From Bacillota bacterium (GTDB taxonomy: Bacteria > Bacillota > Bacilli > ZCTH02-B2): DNA of 51,634 bases. The stretch is from the NCBI GenBank assembly GCA_017577895.1, contig PKQY01000008.1, positions 1 through 51,634 on the forward strand. The letters are read 5' to 3'. The position numbers were made by a program, and so were the translations under genes. This document shows positions 25,185-33,780 of this stretch, one piece after another. Positions within the stretch are counted from its first letter, which is position 1, and each line of letters opens with the position of its first letter. The notes below the pieces were generated by a model. It was given only the letters and a program-made list of their open reading frames with translations, searched no databases and was not told the origin of the DNA.

Positions 25185-27131
25185 ATGTCCAAAGCCGTAT
25201 GGTATCCGACGGAGGAGATCATCCAATCCAGCCGGCTGTACCAATGGATGAAAAGTCTGGGCTTTGACGACTACGATGCGTTTTTCAAGGCTTCGGTGGA
25301 AGACATCGCCTGGTTTTGGCGGGAAGCCGAAAAAGCGTTGGGCATCGTGTGGGCCAAACCGTACGAACAGACCTTGGATTTGTCCCGGGGCATCGCCTGG
25401 CCCAAATGGTACCTCGGCGGTCAGCTGAACGTAACCTACAACGCCTTGGACAAATGGCTGGCCGATCCGGGCATGCGTCAACGGTTGGCCGTCGTCTGGG
25501 AAGGGGAAGACGGCGAGGTGCGAAAGTACACCTACCGGGAAATGGCCATTTGGGTCAATCAATTGGCGCAAGGGCTGTTGGATCAGGGCATCCGCACCGG
25601 CGACCGCATCGCCATTTACATGCCGATGATTCCCGAAACGGTGGCGATCATGCTGGCGGCGGCCAAAATCGGCGCCATTGTGACGCCCGCATTTTCCGGT
25701 TACGGCGCCGACGCCGTGGCCAAGCGGCTGCAAGGCTGTACGGCGAAAATGTTGGTGACCGCCGACGGATTTTATCGCCGCGGCAAAATGATTCCCATGA
25801 AGGAAGAAGCCGACAAGGCGTGCGAGCTGGCGCCGAGCGTCGAAAAAGTCGTCGTCGTGCGCCGTTTGGGCCGGGAAATTCCTTGGCGGCAAGGCCGGGA
25901 TGTGGAGTGGGCCGAATTGGAAAGCCGCCGTCGGCAGATGGAGTGCCCGCCCTTCGCCAGCGATCACCCGTTCATGATCATTTACACGTCGGGCACGACC
26001 GGTCGACCCAAGGGGGCGGTGCATGTACACAGCGGTTTCCCCATCAAAGCGGCCTTCGATGCCGGCTTCGGCATGGACTTGAAGCCGGGAGAAGTGCTGT
26101 TTTGGGTAACGGACATGGGCTGGATGATGGGACCTTTCTTAGTTTTCGGTGCGCTGTTGAACGGCGCCACCATGGTGCTGTACGAAGGCACCCCGACGTA
26201 CCCGGGCCCCGATCGGATTTGGAAGCTGGTGGAAGCCCACGGCGTGACCCACTTAGGCATTTCGCCGACACTAGTCCGCTCTTTGATGCCATTCGGCGAA
26301 CAATTGGCCCGGCAAGCGGATTTGTCCAGTCTGCGGGGCATCGGGACGACCGGCGAACCGTGGAACCCGGAACCGTGGCATTGGCTATTTGAAAAAGTGT
26401 GCGAAAAACGCATTCCCATTTTCAACTACTCGGGCGGGACCGAAATTTCTGGCGGCATTTTGGGCAATGTCCTGTTGCGGCCCATTGCGCCTACCGGTTT
26501 CAACTCGCCCCTGCCCGGCATGGATGTGGACGTGTTGGACGCCCAAGGACAGCCTATCCGCGGCGAGGTCGGCGAACTGGTCATCCGCCAACCGTGGGTC
26601 GGCATGACCAACGGCTTCTGGCAGGAGCCCCAGAGATACGAGGAGACGTATTGGAGCCGCTGGCCCAACATTTGGGTCCACGGCGACTGGGTATACCAAG
26701 ATGAGGAAGGGTTTTGGTACATTACCGGCCGCTCCGACGACACCTTAAATGTGGCCGGCAAACGGCTCGGCCCGGCCGAGATGGAGTCGGTGCTGGTGGA
26801 CCATCCTTTTGTCCAAGAAGCGGGCACCATCGGCATTCCCGACGAAGTCAAAGGCGAAGTCCCGGTCTGTTTTGTCGTCCTCAAACCGGGGAAAAGCCCG
26901 TCGCCCGAACTGGCGGAAGAGCTCGTGGCCTTGGTCGGGGAACGGCTGGGCAAAGCCTTGCAGCCAAAGCAAATTCACTTTGTGGACGATTTGCCCAAGA
27001 CGCGGAACGCCAAAATCATGCGCCGCGCCATCCGGGCGGCCTATTTAGGACAAGACGCCGGCGACTTGTCCTCCTTGGAAAACCCGGAAGCCGTCCGGGC
27101 CATTCAAGCGCTGGCCAGACAACACGGTTAA
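25185..27131 (+). CDS. Acetyl-CoA synthetase-like AMP-forming ligase
   Basis: A 648-residue enzyme with the length and layout of acetyl-CoA synthetases. The N-terminal ACS cap is followed by the P-loop MIIYTSGTTGRPKGAVHVHSG, WVTDMGWMMGP, the adenylate motif YSGGTEISGG, and the hinge ITGRSDDTLNVAGKRLGPAE. The C-terminal LPKTRNAKIMRR carries the catalytic Lys, the site where such enzymes are switched off by acetylation. It activates acetate, propionate or a similar acid with ATP and CoA. It is controlled by a sigma-54 promoter and the divergent activator, unusual for this enzyme in Bacilli. Confidence 0.92.
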   Translation: MSKAVWYPTEEIIQSSRLYQWMKSLGFDDYDAFFKASVEDIAWFWREAEKALGIVWAKPYEQTLDLSRGIAWPKWYLGGQLNVTYNALDKWLADPGMRQRLAVVWEGEDGEVRKYTYREMAIWVNQLAQGLLDQGIRTGDRIAIYMPMIPETVAIMLAAAKIGAIVTPAFSGYGADAVAKRLQGCTAKMLVTADGFYRRGKMIPMKEEADKACELAPSVEKVVVVRRLGREIPWRQGRDVEWAELESRRRQMECPPFASDHPFMIIYTSGTTGRPKGAVHVHSGFPIKAAFDAGFGMDLKPGEVLFWVTDMGWMMGPFLVFGALLNGATMVLYEGTPTYPGPDRIWKLVEAHGVTHLGISPTLVRSLMPFGEQLARQADLSSLRGIGTTGEPWNPEPWHWLFEKVCEKRIPIFNYSGGTEISGGILGNVLLRPIAPTGFNSPLPGMDVDVLDAQGQPIRGEVGELVIRQPWVGMTNGFWQEPQRYEETYWSRWPNIWVHGDWVYQDEEGFWYITGRSDDTLNVAGKRLGPAEMESVLVDHPFVQEAGTIGIPDEVKGEVPVCFVVLKPGKSPSPELAEELVALVGERLGKALQPKQIHFVDDLPKTRNAKIMRRAIRAAYLGQDAGDLSSLENPEAVRAIQALARQHG

Positions 27132-27170
27132 AAAACAACGCCACGCCCGAGCCCGTCCGGACGTGGCGTT
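27132..27170. terminator. Bidirectional terminator between the synthetase gene and the MgtC-like gene
   Basis: AACGCCACG and CGTGGCGTT form a nine-bp stem (27137-27170). On the minus strand it is followed by GTTTTTT, a strong U-run that ends the mgtC-like transcript. On plus the trailing CAATCTTCTT is weaker. Confidence 0.85.
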
Positions 27171-27907
27171 CAATCTTCTTCGGTCGCTTCTTCGCCTTGT
27201 CGAAACACTTGCCGGCCTTCCCAGTACACCGCCGTGACCCCTTCCACGTGGCGCATTTTTTCGATGAGGGACATCACCGTCTTGGAACGGTTGACTTGCA
27301 CGAGCAGTTCCAATCGTTGTTCTTCTCCCGGAATCACTTGTTGGACCCGCACCAAGGAACGGCCCAGTTGCTCCGCAATCTCTTCCAACACGCCGGGGCG
27401 ATCTTGCACCTGCACATACAACAATCCCCTTGTGCGTTTGCCCACCTCAAACTTGGGCAATACCCGCAGGACCAACAACACGATGATGGTGGAGACGACC
27501 GCCATGACGTATTCACCCGCGCCGACCGCCAGGCCGATGCCCATGGCAATCCAAACGGTAGCCGCCGTCGTCAAACCGGAAACGACCAAATCCGGCCGAA
27601 CCAAAATGGCCCCGGCGGCCAAAAAGCCGATGCCGTTGATCACTTGCGCCGCCAGACGGGCCGGGTCGAACCGGGCATTGGGATGGTCAAGCCAGTCGCG
27701 AAAACCGTAAATGGACAAGAGCATCAACAGGCAACTGCCCAGCGTCACCAACATGTGGGTGCGCAAACCTGCCTGTTTGTTGGCGTGTTCCCGCTCCCAG
27801 CCGATCATGGCCCCCAACAGCGCCGAAATGACCAGCCGTTGAATCGCGATCCATTCCACGCTCGTCGTCCATGGTCCCGTATGGAAAAAGGAAAAAAGCT
27901 CTCTCAA
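27170..27907 (-). CDS. MgtC/SapB-family membrane protein
   Basis: A 245-residue protein with four to five N-terminal membrane segments and a cytosolic ACT-like C-terminal domain (about residues 160-245). The MgtC core RLVISALLGAMIGWERE, GLRTHMLVTLGSCLLM and the later GIGFLAAGAIL are present. Such proteins are linked to magnesium homeostasis or regulation of ATP synthase. The start is TTG 27907 preceded by GGAAGTG; the nearby ATG belongs to another frame. A strong terminator follows immediately. Confidence 0.88.
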   Translation of the reverse strand: MRELFSFFHTGPWTTSVEWIAIQRLVISALLGAMIGWEREHANKQAGLRTHMLVTLGSCLLMLLSIYGFRDWLDHPNARFDPARLAAQVINGIGFLAAGAILVRPDLVVSGLTTAATVWIAMGIGLAVGAGEYVMAVVSTIIVLLVLRVLPKFEVGKRTRGLLYVQVQDRPGVLEEIAEQLGRSLVRVQQVIPGEEQRLELLVQVNRSKTVMSLIEKMRHVEGVTAVYWEGRQVFRQGEEATEED

Positions 27908-28038
27908 AAAACATCACTTCCTTCATCGAACGACATGTCGGTCAAAGTCCCCGAAAAGCGGCGGTGTGTCCCTTTCTCCTCAACGGTGACTGTGTTATGC
28001 TGAAAAGGTACAACATTCCAACAAAGCAGGGGAAAAAG

Positions 28039-28842
28039 ATGCGTTGGATCGCCATTTCCGACATCCACGGTTGTGACGACACCCTTGTTCACCTGCTGGA
28101 AAAACTGCAGGCCAAACCTGAGGAACTGCTGTTTCTCGGCGATTACGTCGACAGCGGACCAAACAGCGTCGCCGTGCTGCGCCGTCTCATGCAGTTAGCC
28201 GAACAAGGCGCCACGGTGTTGCTCGGCAACCACGACGTCCTGTTGATGGACTGGTTAAACGGAGTGGAAGACATTGCCTATTACATGGATGTCGGGGGAA
28301 TGGCCACCATCAACAGCTTTTTGGCGGCCCTCGAACTTCCTCCGGTGGATGTTTTTTCCCTCCGGTTCAGCAGGCAAAAAGAAAAGGAAATCCAATCACT
28401 CATCCAACGGGAATTTGCCGCCGAACTGCAGTTCCTCGCAAACCGTCCCCTCTATGAGGTGCGAGGGTCGTTTTTGTTCGTCCATGCTGGCATTCATCCG
28501 GACAAAGGACTGGCCGCCAGCCGCAAGGAAGAGTTGCTGACGATCCGGGAGGAATTCATCCATCATTACCGAGGCGACCAGTTCATCGTGTTCGGTCACA
28601 CCCGCACCCGACGCCTCCACGGCACCGACCATGTTTACCGCGGCGCAAACCGCGTCATCGGCATCGACGGCGGCTGTGCCTACGGAGGCCAGCTGAACGC
28701 CCTCATCATTCAAGATGCCTCATCGGCGGCACCGGTCATGTCATCAACCAACCGGGATGACCCGTTTGTGCTGCAAGAAGTATTTGTCCGGTCAATTCCG
28801 GGACAAGGCAATCATTTTGTCGGCAATTTTGTCCAAAGGTAG
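28039..28842 (+). CDS. PPP-family metallophosphatase (PrpE/ApaH-like)
   Basis: A 267-residue calcineurin-type phosphatase with all five metal motifs: SDIHGCDD, LGDYVDSG, LLGNHDVL, FVHAG and FGHTRTRR. Such proteins remove phosphate from Ser/Thr/Tyr proteins or cleave Ap4A; the two cannot be separated by sequence alone. ATG 28039 is preceded by CAGGGG; an earlier ATG at 27997 would add 14 residues. The last 51 bases overlap the convergent cheB gene, so the tail after DASSAAPVMSS may be a recent extension. Confidence 0.85.
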   Translation: MRWIAISDIHGCDDTLVHLLEKLQAKPEELLFLGDYVDSGPNSVAVLRRLMQLAEQGATVLLGNHDVLLMDWLNGVEDIAYYMDVGGMATINSFLAALELPPVDVFSLRFSRQKEKEIQSLIQREFAAELQFLANRPLYEVRGSFLFVHAGIHPDKGLAASRKEELLTIREEFIHHYRGDQFIVFGHTRTRRLHGTDHVYRGANRVIGIDGGCAYGGQLNALIIQDASSAAPVMSSTNRDDPFVLQEVFVRSIPGQGNHFVGNFVQR

Positions 28843-29871
28843 AACATAATCGACGCCGCCCAAGGCAATGGCCGCTTTCGGCATGCCGAAGACGACACAC
28901 GTCTCCTCCGCTTCGGCAATGGTCGAAGCGGCGCCTTTTTGTTTGGCTGCCAGTAACGCTCTGGCCCCGTCACTGCCCATGCCGGTCATGATGATGTAAT
29001 GCAGATGAAGGTGCGGCAAGCGGGACACCGACTCAAACAGCACGTCGACGGAAGGCCGATGCCCGTTCCGAGGAGGCTTTTGATTCAACACGATGCGATA
29101 CGTCCGGGGTTCCTCAAAGACCGCCTCCATGTGGTACCCGCCGGGAGCCAAATACGCGACCCCGCCTTCGATCACTTGCCCGTCTTCCGCCTCGGTCACG
29201 TGAATTTTCGCCAAGTCATTCAGCCGTCGCGCCAACGAGCGGGTGAACTTCGGCGGCATATGTTGCACGATGAGAATCGGGTTCGGAAAATCTTCCGGCA
29301 ACGCCGTCAGCACCGTTTGCAACGCCCGCGGGCCCCCGGTGGATGTGCCGATGGCAAACAGGTGATAAAAGTTCCGCGAAGGGGATGCCGCCTTCTCGGT
29401 TCGTTGTGACCGATTGATGGCCGCCACAGGCGGTTCCTCCGTTCGGCGGGCCGTCGAGGGAGCCGCCAGCCGGGGCACGCGCACTTTCGCTGCTGCTTTT
29501 AATTTATACAGCAGCTCGTCCCGAACGCGTTCCACCGTCAAAATCCCGGAAGGTTTGTGTAAAAAATCAACCGCCCCCATCTCCAAGGCGGCAATGGTCA
29601 CTCCGGCGCCCCTTTCCGTCTGCGAACTGAACATCAACACCGGAACCGGATACGTTTTTAGAATTTTTTCTAACGTCTCTAGCCCGCTCATGCCGGGCAT
29701 TTCCACGTCCAACGTCACGACATCGGGCCGAAGCTCTTGCACGAGCTCGATCGCCTCAAAGCCGTTCTTGGCCGTGCCGATCACCCGAAAGTCCGGATCG
29801 GACTCGATCATGTCGCTAATGAGTTTCCTCATGAAAGGCGAATCATCGACCACCAACACCCGGTACTGCAT
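28792..29871 (-). CDS. cheB: Chemotaxis response regulator / protein-glutamate methylesterase CheB
   Basis: A 359-residue two-domain protein. The receiver domain (1-120) starts YRVLVVDDSPFMRKL and has the phosphoacceptor in TLDVEMPGMSG. A linker is followed by the methylesterase domain with the catalytic Ser in GTSTGGPRAL, the His in VQHMPPKFT and the Asp in MTGMGSDGARALL. It removes methyl groups from chemoreceptors for adaptation. Start ATG 29871 is chosen because GGAGG lies eight bases before; longer versions run into unrelated codons. No other che gene is nearby, so it is a stand-alone copy. Confidence 0.93.
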   Translation of the reverse strand: MQYRVLVVDDSPFMRKLISDMIESDPDFRVIGTAKNGFEAIELVQELRPDVVTLDVEMPGMSGLETLEKILKTYPVPVLMFSSQTERGAGVTIAALEMGAVDFLHKPSGILTVERVRDELLYKLKAAAKVRVPRLAAPSTARRTEEPPVAAINRSQRTEKAASPSRNFYHLFAIGTSTGGPRALQTVLTALPEDFPNPILIVQHMPPKFTRSLARRLNDLAKIHVTEAEDGQVIEGGVAYLAPGGYHMEAVFEEPRTYRIVLNQKPPRNGHRPSVDVLFESVSRLPHLHLHYIIMTGMGSDGARALLAAKQKGAASTIAEAEETCVVFGMPKAAIALGGVDYVLPLDKIADKMIALSRN

Positions 29872-30032
29872 GAAAGCAGGCCTCCTCCTCAGCCGCATGC
29901 AAGGGACAAACAAAACAATTCCTGGAAACCTCATCATACTCCAATTGAGCGAGTTTTTTCAACCTCGAGTTTCACCCCTTTGGCAGAACCGGAATAGGGT
30001 ATAACAACCCAACAAAAAGGTGGTGAAACTTG

Positions 30033-31457
30033 ATGGAAATGACGTTGGCCCATGGATTGTACTTGATCGGAACGTTGGTCATCATCGCAACGATGCTCAT
30101 GCGGCAAAACGTCGTCATGGCGTCGCTCATCTTCACGTTTCTCGTCGCCTGGGCCTATAGCGGCCATCTCGTTGGAGGACTGCAGGCCATCTTCAACGCC
30201 ATCATGACCGCGGCCGGTGAACTGTTCAACATCTTCCTGATCATCGCCTTGATGACGGCCCTGTTACAAGCGTTAAAGCGCATCGGCGCTGACGAACGCA
30301 TGATCAAACCGTTTGAAAAAGTGATGATCAACGGCCATTGGTCTTTCTGGATTTTGGCTTTCGTCACATACTTGATTTCCCTCTTTTTCTGGCCAACGCC
30401 TGCGGTGCCTTTGGTAGCCGCCATTTTGCTGCCAGCCGCTTTGCGCGCCGGACTTCCCGCCATGGTGGCTGCCGTCTCCATTTCCTTAGCCGGTCAAGGG
30501 ATGGCCCTCTCATCCGACTACGTCATTCAAATCGCACCTTATTTGAGTGCCACTTCTGCCGGCGTGAGTGTCGCCGAAGTCGCCGACAAAGCGCTCATCC
30601 TGTCGCTCATTTCCGGCGGCATTGCCTTATTGGTCGCCTACCTGCTCTATCGGCGGGAAATGGTCCAACCGGGTCCCCACTTGATTCAAGCCTGGGAAGA
30701 GCTGGCATCGTCAGAAAACCGCATCTCCCTTTCCTCCGAAGCCCTGAAAGACCAGCGGTGGTCCACCGTCTTCGCCATCCTCGTTCCCGTAGTGCTACTC
30801 AGCGTTGTCGCCTATATGTTGTTCGCTAAATTTTCCCCGCATATTCCGGCCATCGAAGGAAGCAACGGCGCGGCCCTCATCGGCGGCGCGGCGACCTTAT
30901 TGTTGGTGCTCGCCTGCCTTTGCGGCAACTGGAAGCGTTCTCTCTATCAAATCAGTGAAGATCTGGTAGGCGGCTTGCTCTTTGCGTTCCGCACCATGGG
31001 GCCGGTCCTGCCCATCGCCGGCTTTTTCTTCATCGGCAACGGGGAATTTGCCGCCCGCATTCTTTCCCTGCCGGTCGAGGAAGCGCCTTCGTTCCTGTTT
31101 GAACTCGTGCAAATGGGCCACGCCTACATCCCAGAAAACATGTTTTTCAGCGCTTTCGGCATGCTCATCGTCGGCATGCTCACCGGATTGGACGGTTCGG
31201 GATTTTCCGGTTTGCCGTTGACCGGTTCCTTATCCGGCGCCATCGGCACCTCTTTGGGAATCGACCCGGGGACCTTGGCCGCAATCGGCCAAATGGGCGC
31301 CATTTGGGTCGGCGGCGGGACCTTGATCGCCTGGTCCTCTTTGGTGGCCGTGGCCGGATTCACCCGGGTGCCTGTCTTGGATCTGGTCCGAAAAAATTTC
31401 TGGCCGGTCATCGCCGGATTAGTCATTAGCACGTGGTTTGCCATCTTCTTTTTCTAA
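30033..31457 (+). CDS. Multi-spanning transporter, DcuC/GntP/CitM-like
   Basis: A 474-residue hydrophobic protein with about 12 membrane segments and two related halves. Gly/Pro-rich re-entrant-like stretches such as FFWPTPAVPLVAAILLPA and GSGFSGLPLTGSLSG, plus GQMGAIWVGGGTLIAWSS near the end, are like those of the ion-transporter superfamily that moves gluconate, citrate or C4-dicarboxylates. I do not recognise the exact family and the substrate is unknown. The start ATG 30033 (or TTG 30030) follows AAAGGTGGTG. It may be cotranscribed with the DUF1259 gene, though that gene has its own leader. Confidence 0.7.
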   Translation: MEMTLAHGLYLIGTLVIIATMLMRQNVVMASLIFTFLVAWAYSGHLVGGLQAIFNAIMTAAGELFNIFLIIALMTALLQALKRIGADERMIKPFEKVMINGHWSFWILAFVTYLISLFFWPTPAVPLVAAILLPAALRAGLPAMVAAVSISLAGQGMALSSDYVIQIAPYLSATSAGVSVAEVADKALILSLISGGIALLVAYLLYRREMVQPGPHLIQAWEELASSENRISLSSEALKDQRWSTVFAILVPVVLLSVVAYMLFAKFSPHIPAIEGSNGAALIGGAATLLLVLACLCGNWKRSLYQISEDLVGGLLFAFRTMGPVLPIAGFFFIGNGEFAARILSLPVEEAPSFLFELVQMGHAYIPENMFFSAFGMLIVGMLTGLDGSGFSGLPLTGSLSGAIGTSLGIDPGTLAAIGQMGAIWVGGGTLIAWSSLVAVAGFTRVPVLDLVRKNFWPVIAGLVISTWFAIFFF

Positions 31458-31524
31458 CAAGATTCCTTCCGAAAAATGTGCATCTAGAAATGAAAACAGT
31501 GGCACAAGGATCCAATCACCGGCA

Positions 31525-31542
31525 TTCCCCGGTGCATAATCT
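31525..31542 (+). promoter_or_regulatory. Dyad and -10-like element before the DUF1259 gene
   Basis: The inverted repeat CACCGG / CCGGTG lies directly before GCATAATCT, a -10-like hexamer CATAAT preceded by TG. No good -35 is seen, as expected if a regulator bound to the dyad helps or blocks polymerase. Ribosome site and start follow about 30 bases downstream. Confidence 0.35.
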
Positions 31543-31574
31543 AGCTTGAAACCATGCAAAAAGGGGGATGCCAC

Positions 31575-31988
31575 ATGTGCGGCAGTGCGCTCTGCCGGCG
31601 ATTCGCCGCCATTTTAGGTGCCCAGCCGCAAATCATCAACGGCGTCTGCACCGCTTCCAGGGTGCGGAACGACATCCGTCCTGTCATTTTGGGCAAGCGT
31701 TCCCGATCGTTTTTGACCCTCCCGCAAGCATTTTCCTTTGAAAGCATCGGGAGAGACGGACGGGCGTTGTGCTTGGGCGAAACCGTCATCTTATCGGATG
31801 AAATCAACCCTTTCATTACACGCCTTCGCCGCCACGGCATTAAAGTGACGGCCTTGCACAACCACTGGTTGTTCACCCATCCGGACCTCTGGTATATCCA
31901 TTTCGAGAAAGTGGAGAGGCCGCTCGTTTTCGCCCGTCAAGTGCGGGACGCGCTCAATGTGTTGAAGACAAGATCATCAAGAATGTAA
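31575..31988 (+). CDS. DUF1259 (LppY/LpqO family) protein
   Basis: A 137-residue protein. The DUF1259 landmarks are VILGKRSRSFLTLPQAFSF, the segment GETVILSDEINPFITRLRRH, and GIKVTALHNHWLFTHPDLWY followed by IHFEKVE. It is about half the length of mycobacterial LppY/LpqO, which contain two copies, so this is a single-domain form. Function is unknown. The start at 31575 is favoured by AAGGGGG seven bases upstream; the ATG at 31554 would place that site inside the gene. A strong terminator follows. Confidence 0.82.
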   Translation: MCGSALCRRFAAILGAQPQIINGVCTASRVRNDIRPVILGKRSRSFLTLPQAFSFESIGRDGRALCLGETVILSDEINPFITRLRRHGIKVTALHNHWLFTHPDLWYIHFEKVERPLVFARQVRDALNVLKTRSSRM

Positions 31989-32000
31989 CGAAACAGGACA

Positions 32001-32048
32001 AAAAGGGTGCAAAGGAGGCTTCTTCAGCCATTCATTGCACCTTTTTTG
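32001..32048 (+). terminator. Rho-independent terminator of the DUF1259 gene
   Basis: AAAAGGGTGCAA (32001-32012) pairs with TTGCACCTTTTTT (32035-32047), with an inner GGCT/AGCC stem and a run of six T. It lies 13 bases after the stop codon. Confidence 0.92.
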
Positions 32049-32063
32049 TCGCATCTCTTTCCT

Positions 32064-32092
32064 TTGACAATCATATTATTTTTAGATAAATT
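32064..32092 (+). promoter_or_regulatory. Sigma-A-like promoter of the LuxR-type regulator
   Basis: Perfect TTGACA (32064-32069), a 17-base spacer and TAAATT (32087-32092), in a very AT-rich stretch directly after the terminator. The start codon is about 50 bases downstream. Confidence 0.65.
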
Positions 32093-32146
32093 AATATAAA
32101 CATTATTTTTATTCTATATCTTGCGAAAGAAAGGGGGAAAAGGAGC

Positions 32147-33685
32147 GTGACACAGTCTTTTGAACAATCCTTGGACCGACGCTTGGAACAAATTATACAT
32201 GAAGGCTCGGCCCTTTTTGTACAACATCAGCAATCAATCCAAGACACGTGGCAACGGTTGGTCCAAAAAACGTCTGAATATTCATTACTACCTTGGGCCG
32301 ACCCGCACATCGGACACAAAGTCCACGTGCTGGCCAAACTGGCCCTGAAATACGTGCCCATGATCTCTCAGTCCAACATCCAAGACATTTTGCACCAATT
32401 CCGCGAAGAATGTCAGGCCATGTATCCGGAACCGTTCGATTCCAACGAAGTCATTCTGATTTTATCGTTGCTGGAAAACATTGCTCATCAAATCGTTCAC
32501 CGGACATACAGCAGCGATGTCTATATTCATCAGGCCATCCACTATCTTTTTACCGTGGTCGGACGGCACTTGCTGCGTCCGGAAACGATGCCCTTGCATA
32601 TCAACAGTTTCTTGCAAACGTTGTTTGACAACCGTCACATGCCGTTGTATTGGATTGCCCGCGTGTACCACCAGGACGGCCACGTTTGTCTACGGGATTT
32701 ATTGGTGCCGAAACCCCGGAAATACGCGCACCCGTTTAAAGAGATGGTGAAAATGCTCAAATCGCCGACGGCTGAAAGTCTGGCCGACTCCCTGCTCTGT
32801 TTGGTGGAAATGCCGGTGGAACGTTCTAACGTCGAAATTCTCAACCTGCCAATGAACGATGAAACGCTGTTGGTCGCCACCGACAAGGCATCCGGCACGA
32901 TGATGAAAACGTTTTTATCCCTGGCCATCGATTTGTTCAAACAACATCAAACGGCGGCCAAATACGACACTTACATGCATGACGCGTTGATCTTGTATGA
33001 CGAGTCGATCATGCAGGCGAAAAACTTGCAGGAGACGCTGGAATTGATTTGCGCAGGATTTGTCCGCTACTTGCCTTTTGAACGGGCGGCGTTGTTTTCC
33101 TATTCCTATTCCGATCACACGGGCATCGGCATCTACGGATACCAGGTCAGCGATCACGCCATTCGTAAAATCAAAGAGCAAATATCCAATATCCCGCTGA
33201 TCAATCACGGCTTGCGAAAAATTCAACCGATTTATGTTCCGAATGCCGCCCAATGGTTGCCGAAACATTACGTCGAACAGTTTCAACTGGAGTCGGTGGT
33301 CATCACGCCGCTTTTCTCCCCGACAAAAAACAAAATGTTGGGCGCCATCATCCTCGATCAAGGAGAAGGAAAACCGTTCCGCCTGCCTGCCGATACGTTG
33401 AACACGGTAATGACCTTCAGTCGACATGCCGCCGAAACGTTGACCAAATATTTAGACGAGATTCAATGGCCGGTCGATGACTGGCATCATTTGCGATTGT
33501 CGCCCAGAGAGTACGATGTGCTGAAATTGATGGCCGACGGCGCTTCGATCAGTGAAGCAGCCAAGACGCTCTATCTCAGTGAATACACCGTACGGGACTA
33601 TGTGACATCCGCCATGAAGAAGCTGAACGCCAAAAACCGAACGCACGCGGTGGCCTTGGCCTTAAGGCTTGGTCTCATTTCATAA
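32147..33685 (+). CDS. LuxR-type transcriptional regulator with GAF-like domain
   Basis: A 512-residue regulator. Residues 1-270 are mainly helical without a domain I recognise. About 280-430 resemble a GAF sensor (PFERAALFSYSYSD and VVITPLFSPTKNKMLGAII). The C-terminal 65 residues are a LuxR helix-turn-helix (LSPREYDVLKLMADGASI and SEYTVRDYVTSAMKKLNAK). It is not a two-component receiver type. The start is GTG 32147 with AAGGGGG ten bases upstream. It converges with the aldehyde dehydrogenase; targets are unknown, but the dehydrogenase or the neighbouring envelope genes are candidates. Confidence 0.85.
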   Translation: MTQSFEQSLDRRLEQIIHEGSALFVQHQQSIQDTWQRLVQKTSEYSLLPWADPHIGHKVHVLAKLALKYVPMISQSNIQDILHQFREECQAMYPEPFDSNEVILILSLLENIAHQIVHRTYSSDVYIHQAIHYLFTVVGRHLLRPETMPLHINSFLQTLFDNRHMPLYWIARVYHQDGHVCLRDLLVPKPRKYAHPFKEMVKMLKSPTAESLADSLLCLVEMPVERSNVEILNLPMNDETLLVATDKASGTMMKTFLSLAIDLFKQHQTAAKYDTYMHDALILYDESIMQAKNLQETLELICAGFVRYLPFERAALFSYSYSDHTGIGIYGYQVSDHAIRKIKEQISNIPLINHGLRKIQPIYVPNAAQWLPKHYVEQFQLESVVITPLFSPTKNKMLGAIILDQGEGKPFRLPADTLNTVMTFSRHAAETLTKYLDEIQWPVDDWHHLRLSPREYDVLKLMADGASISEAAKTLYLSEYTVRDYVTSAMKKLNAKNRTHAVALALRLGLIS

Positions 33686-33741
33686 GTCCATCATTTTATA
33701 CATTTCATCATTTCGTGATTCTCATTTTTCTCGTCTCGAAA

Positions 33742-33776
33742 GCAAGAAAAGAGGATGGACCCAGGGACCATCCTTC
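33742..33776 (-). terminator. Terminator of the aldehyde dehydrogenase gene
   Basis: AGGATGG (33752-33758) and CCATCCT (33768-33774) form the stem. On the minus strand CTTTTCTTG follows. It stands just behind the dehydrogenase stop codon and may also end the convergent regulator transcript. Confidence 0.75.
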
Positions 33777-33780
33777 TCCT

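Noticed and set aside
27871..28038. Longer phosphatase with an N-terminal extension from 27871
   Set aside because: The extension has no ribosome site and the metal motif SDIHG is at the usual distance from the start only when translation begins at 28039.
31501..31525. TGGCACAAGG as a second sigma-54 promoter
   Set aside because: The -24-like TGGCAC is there but no TTGC occurs at the required distance.
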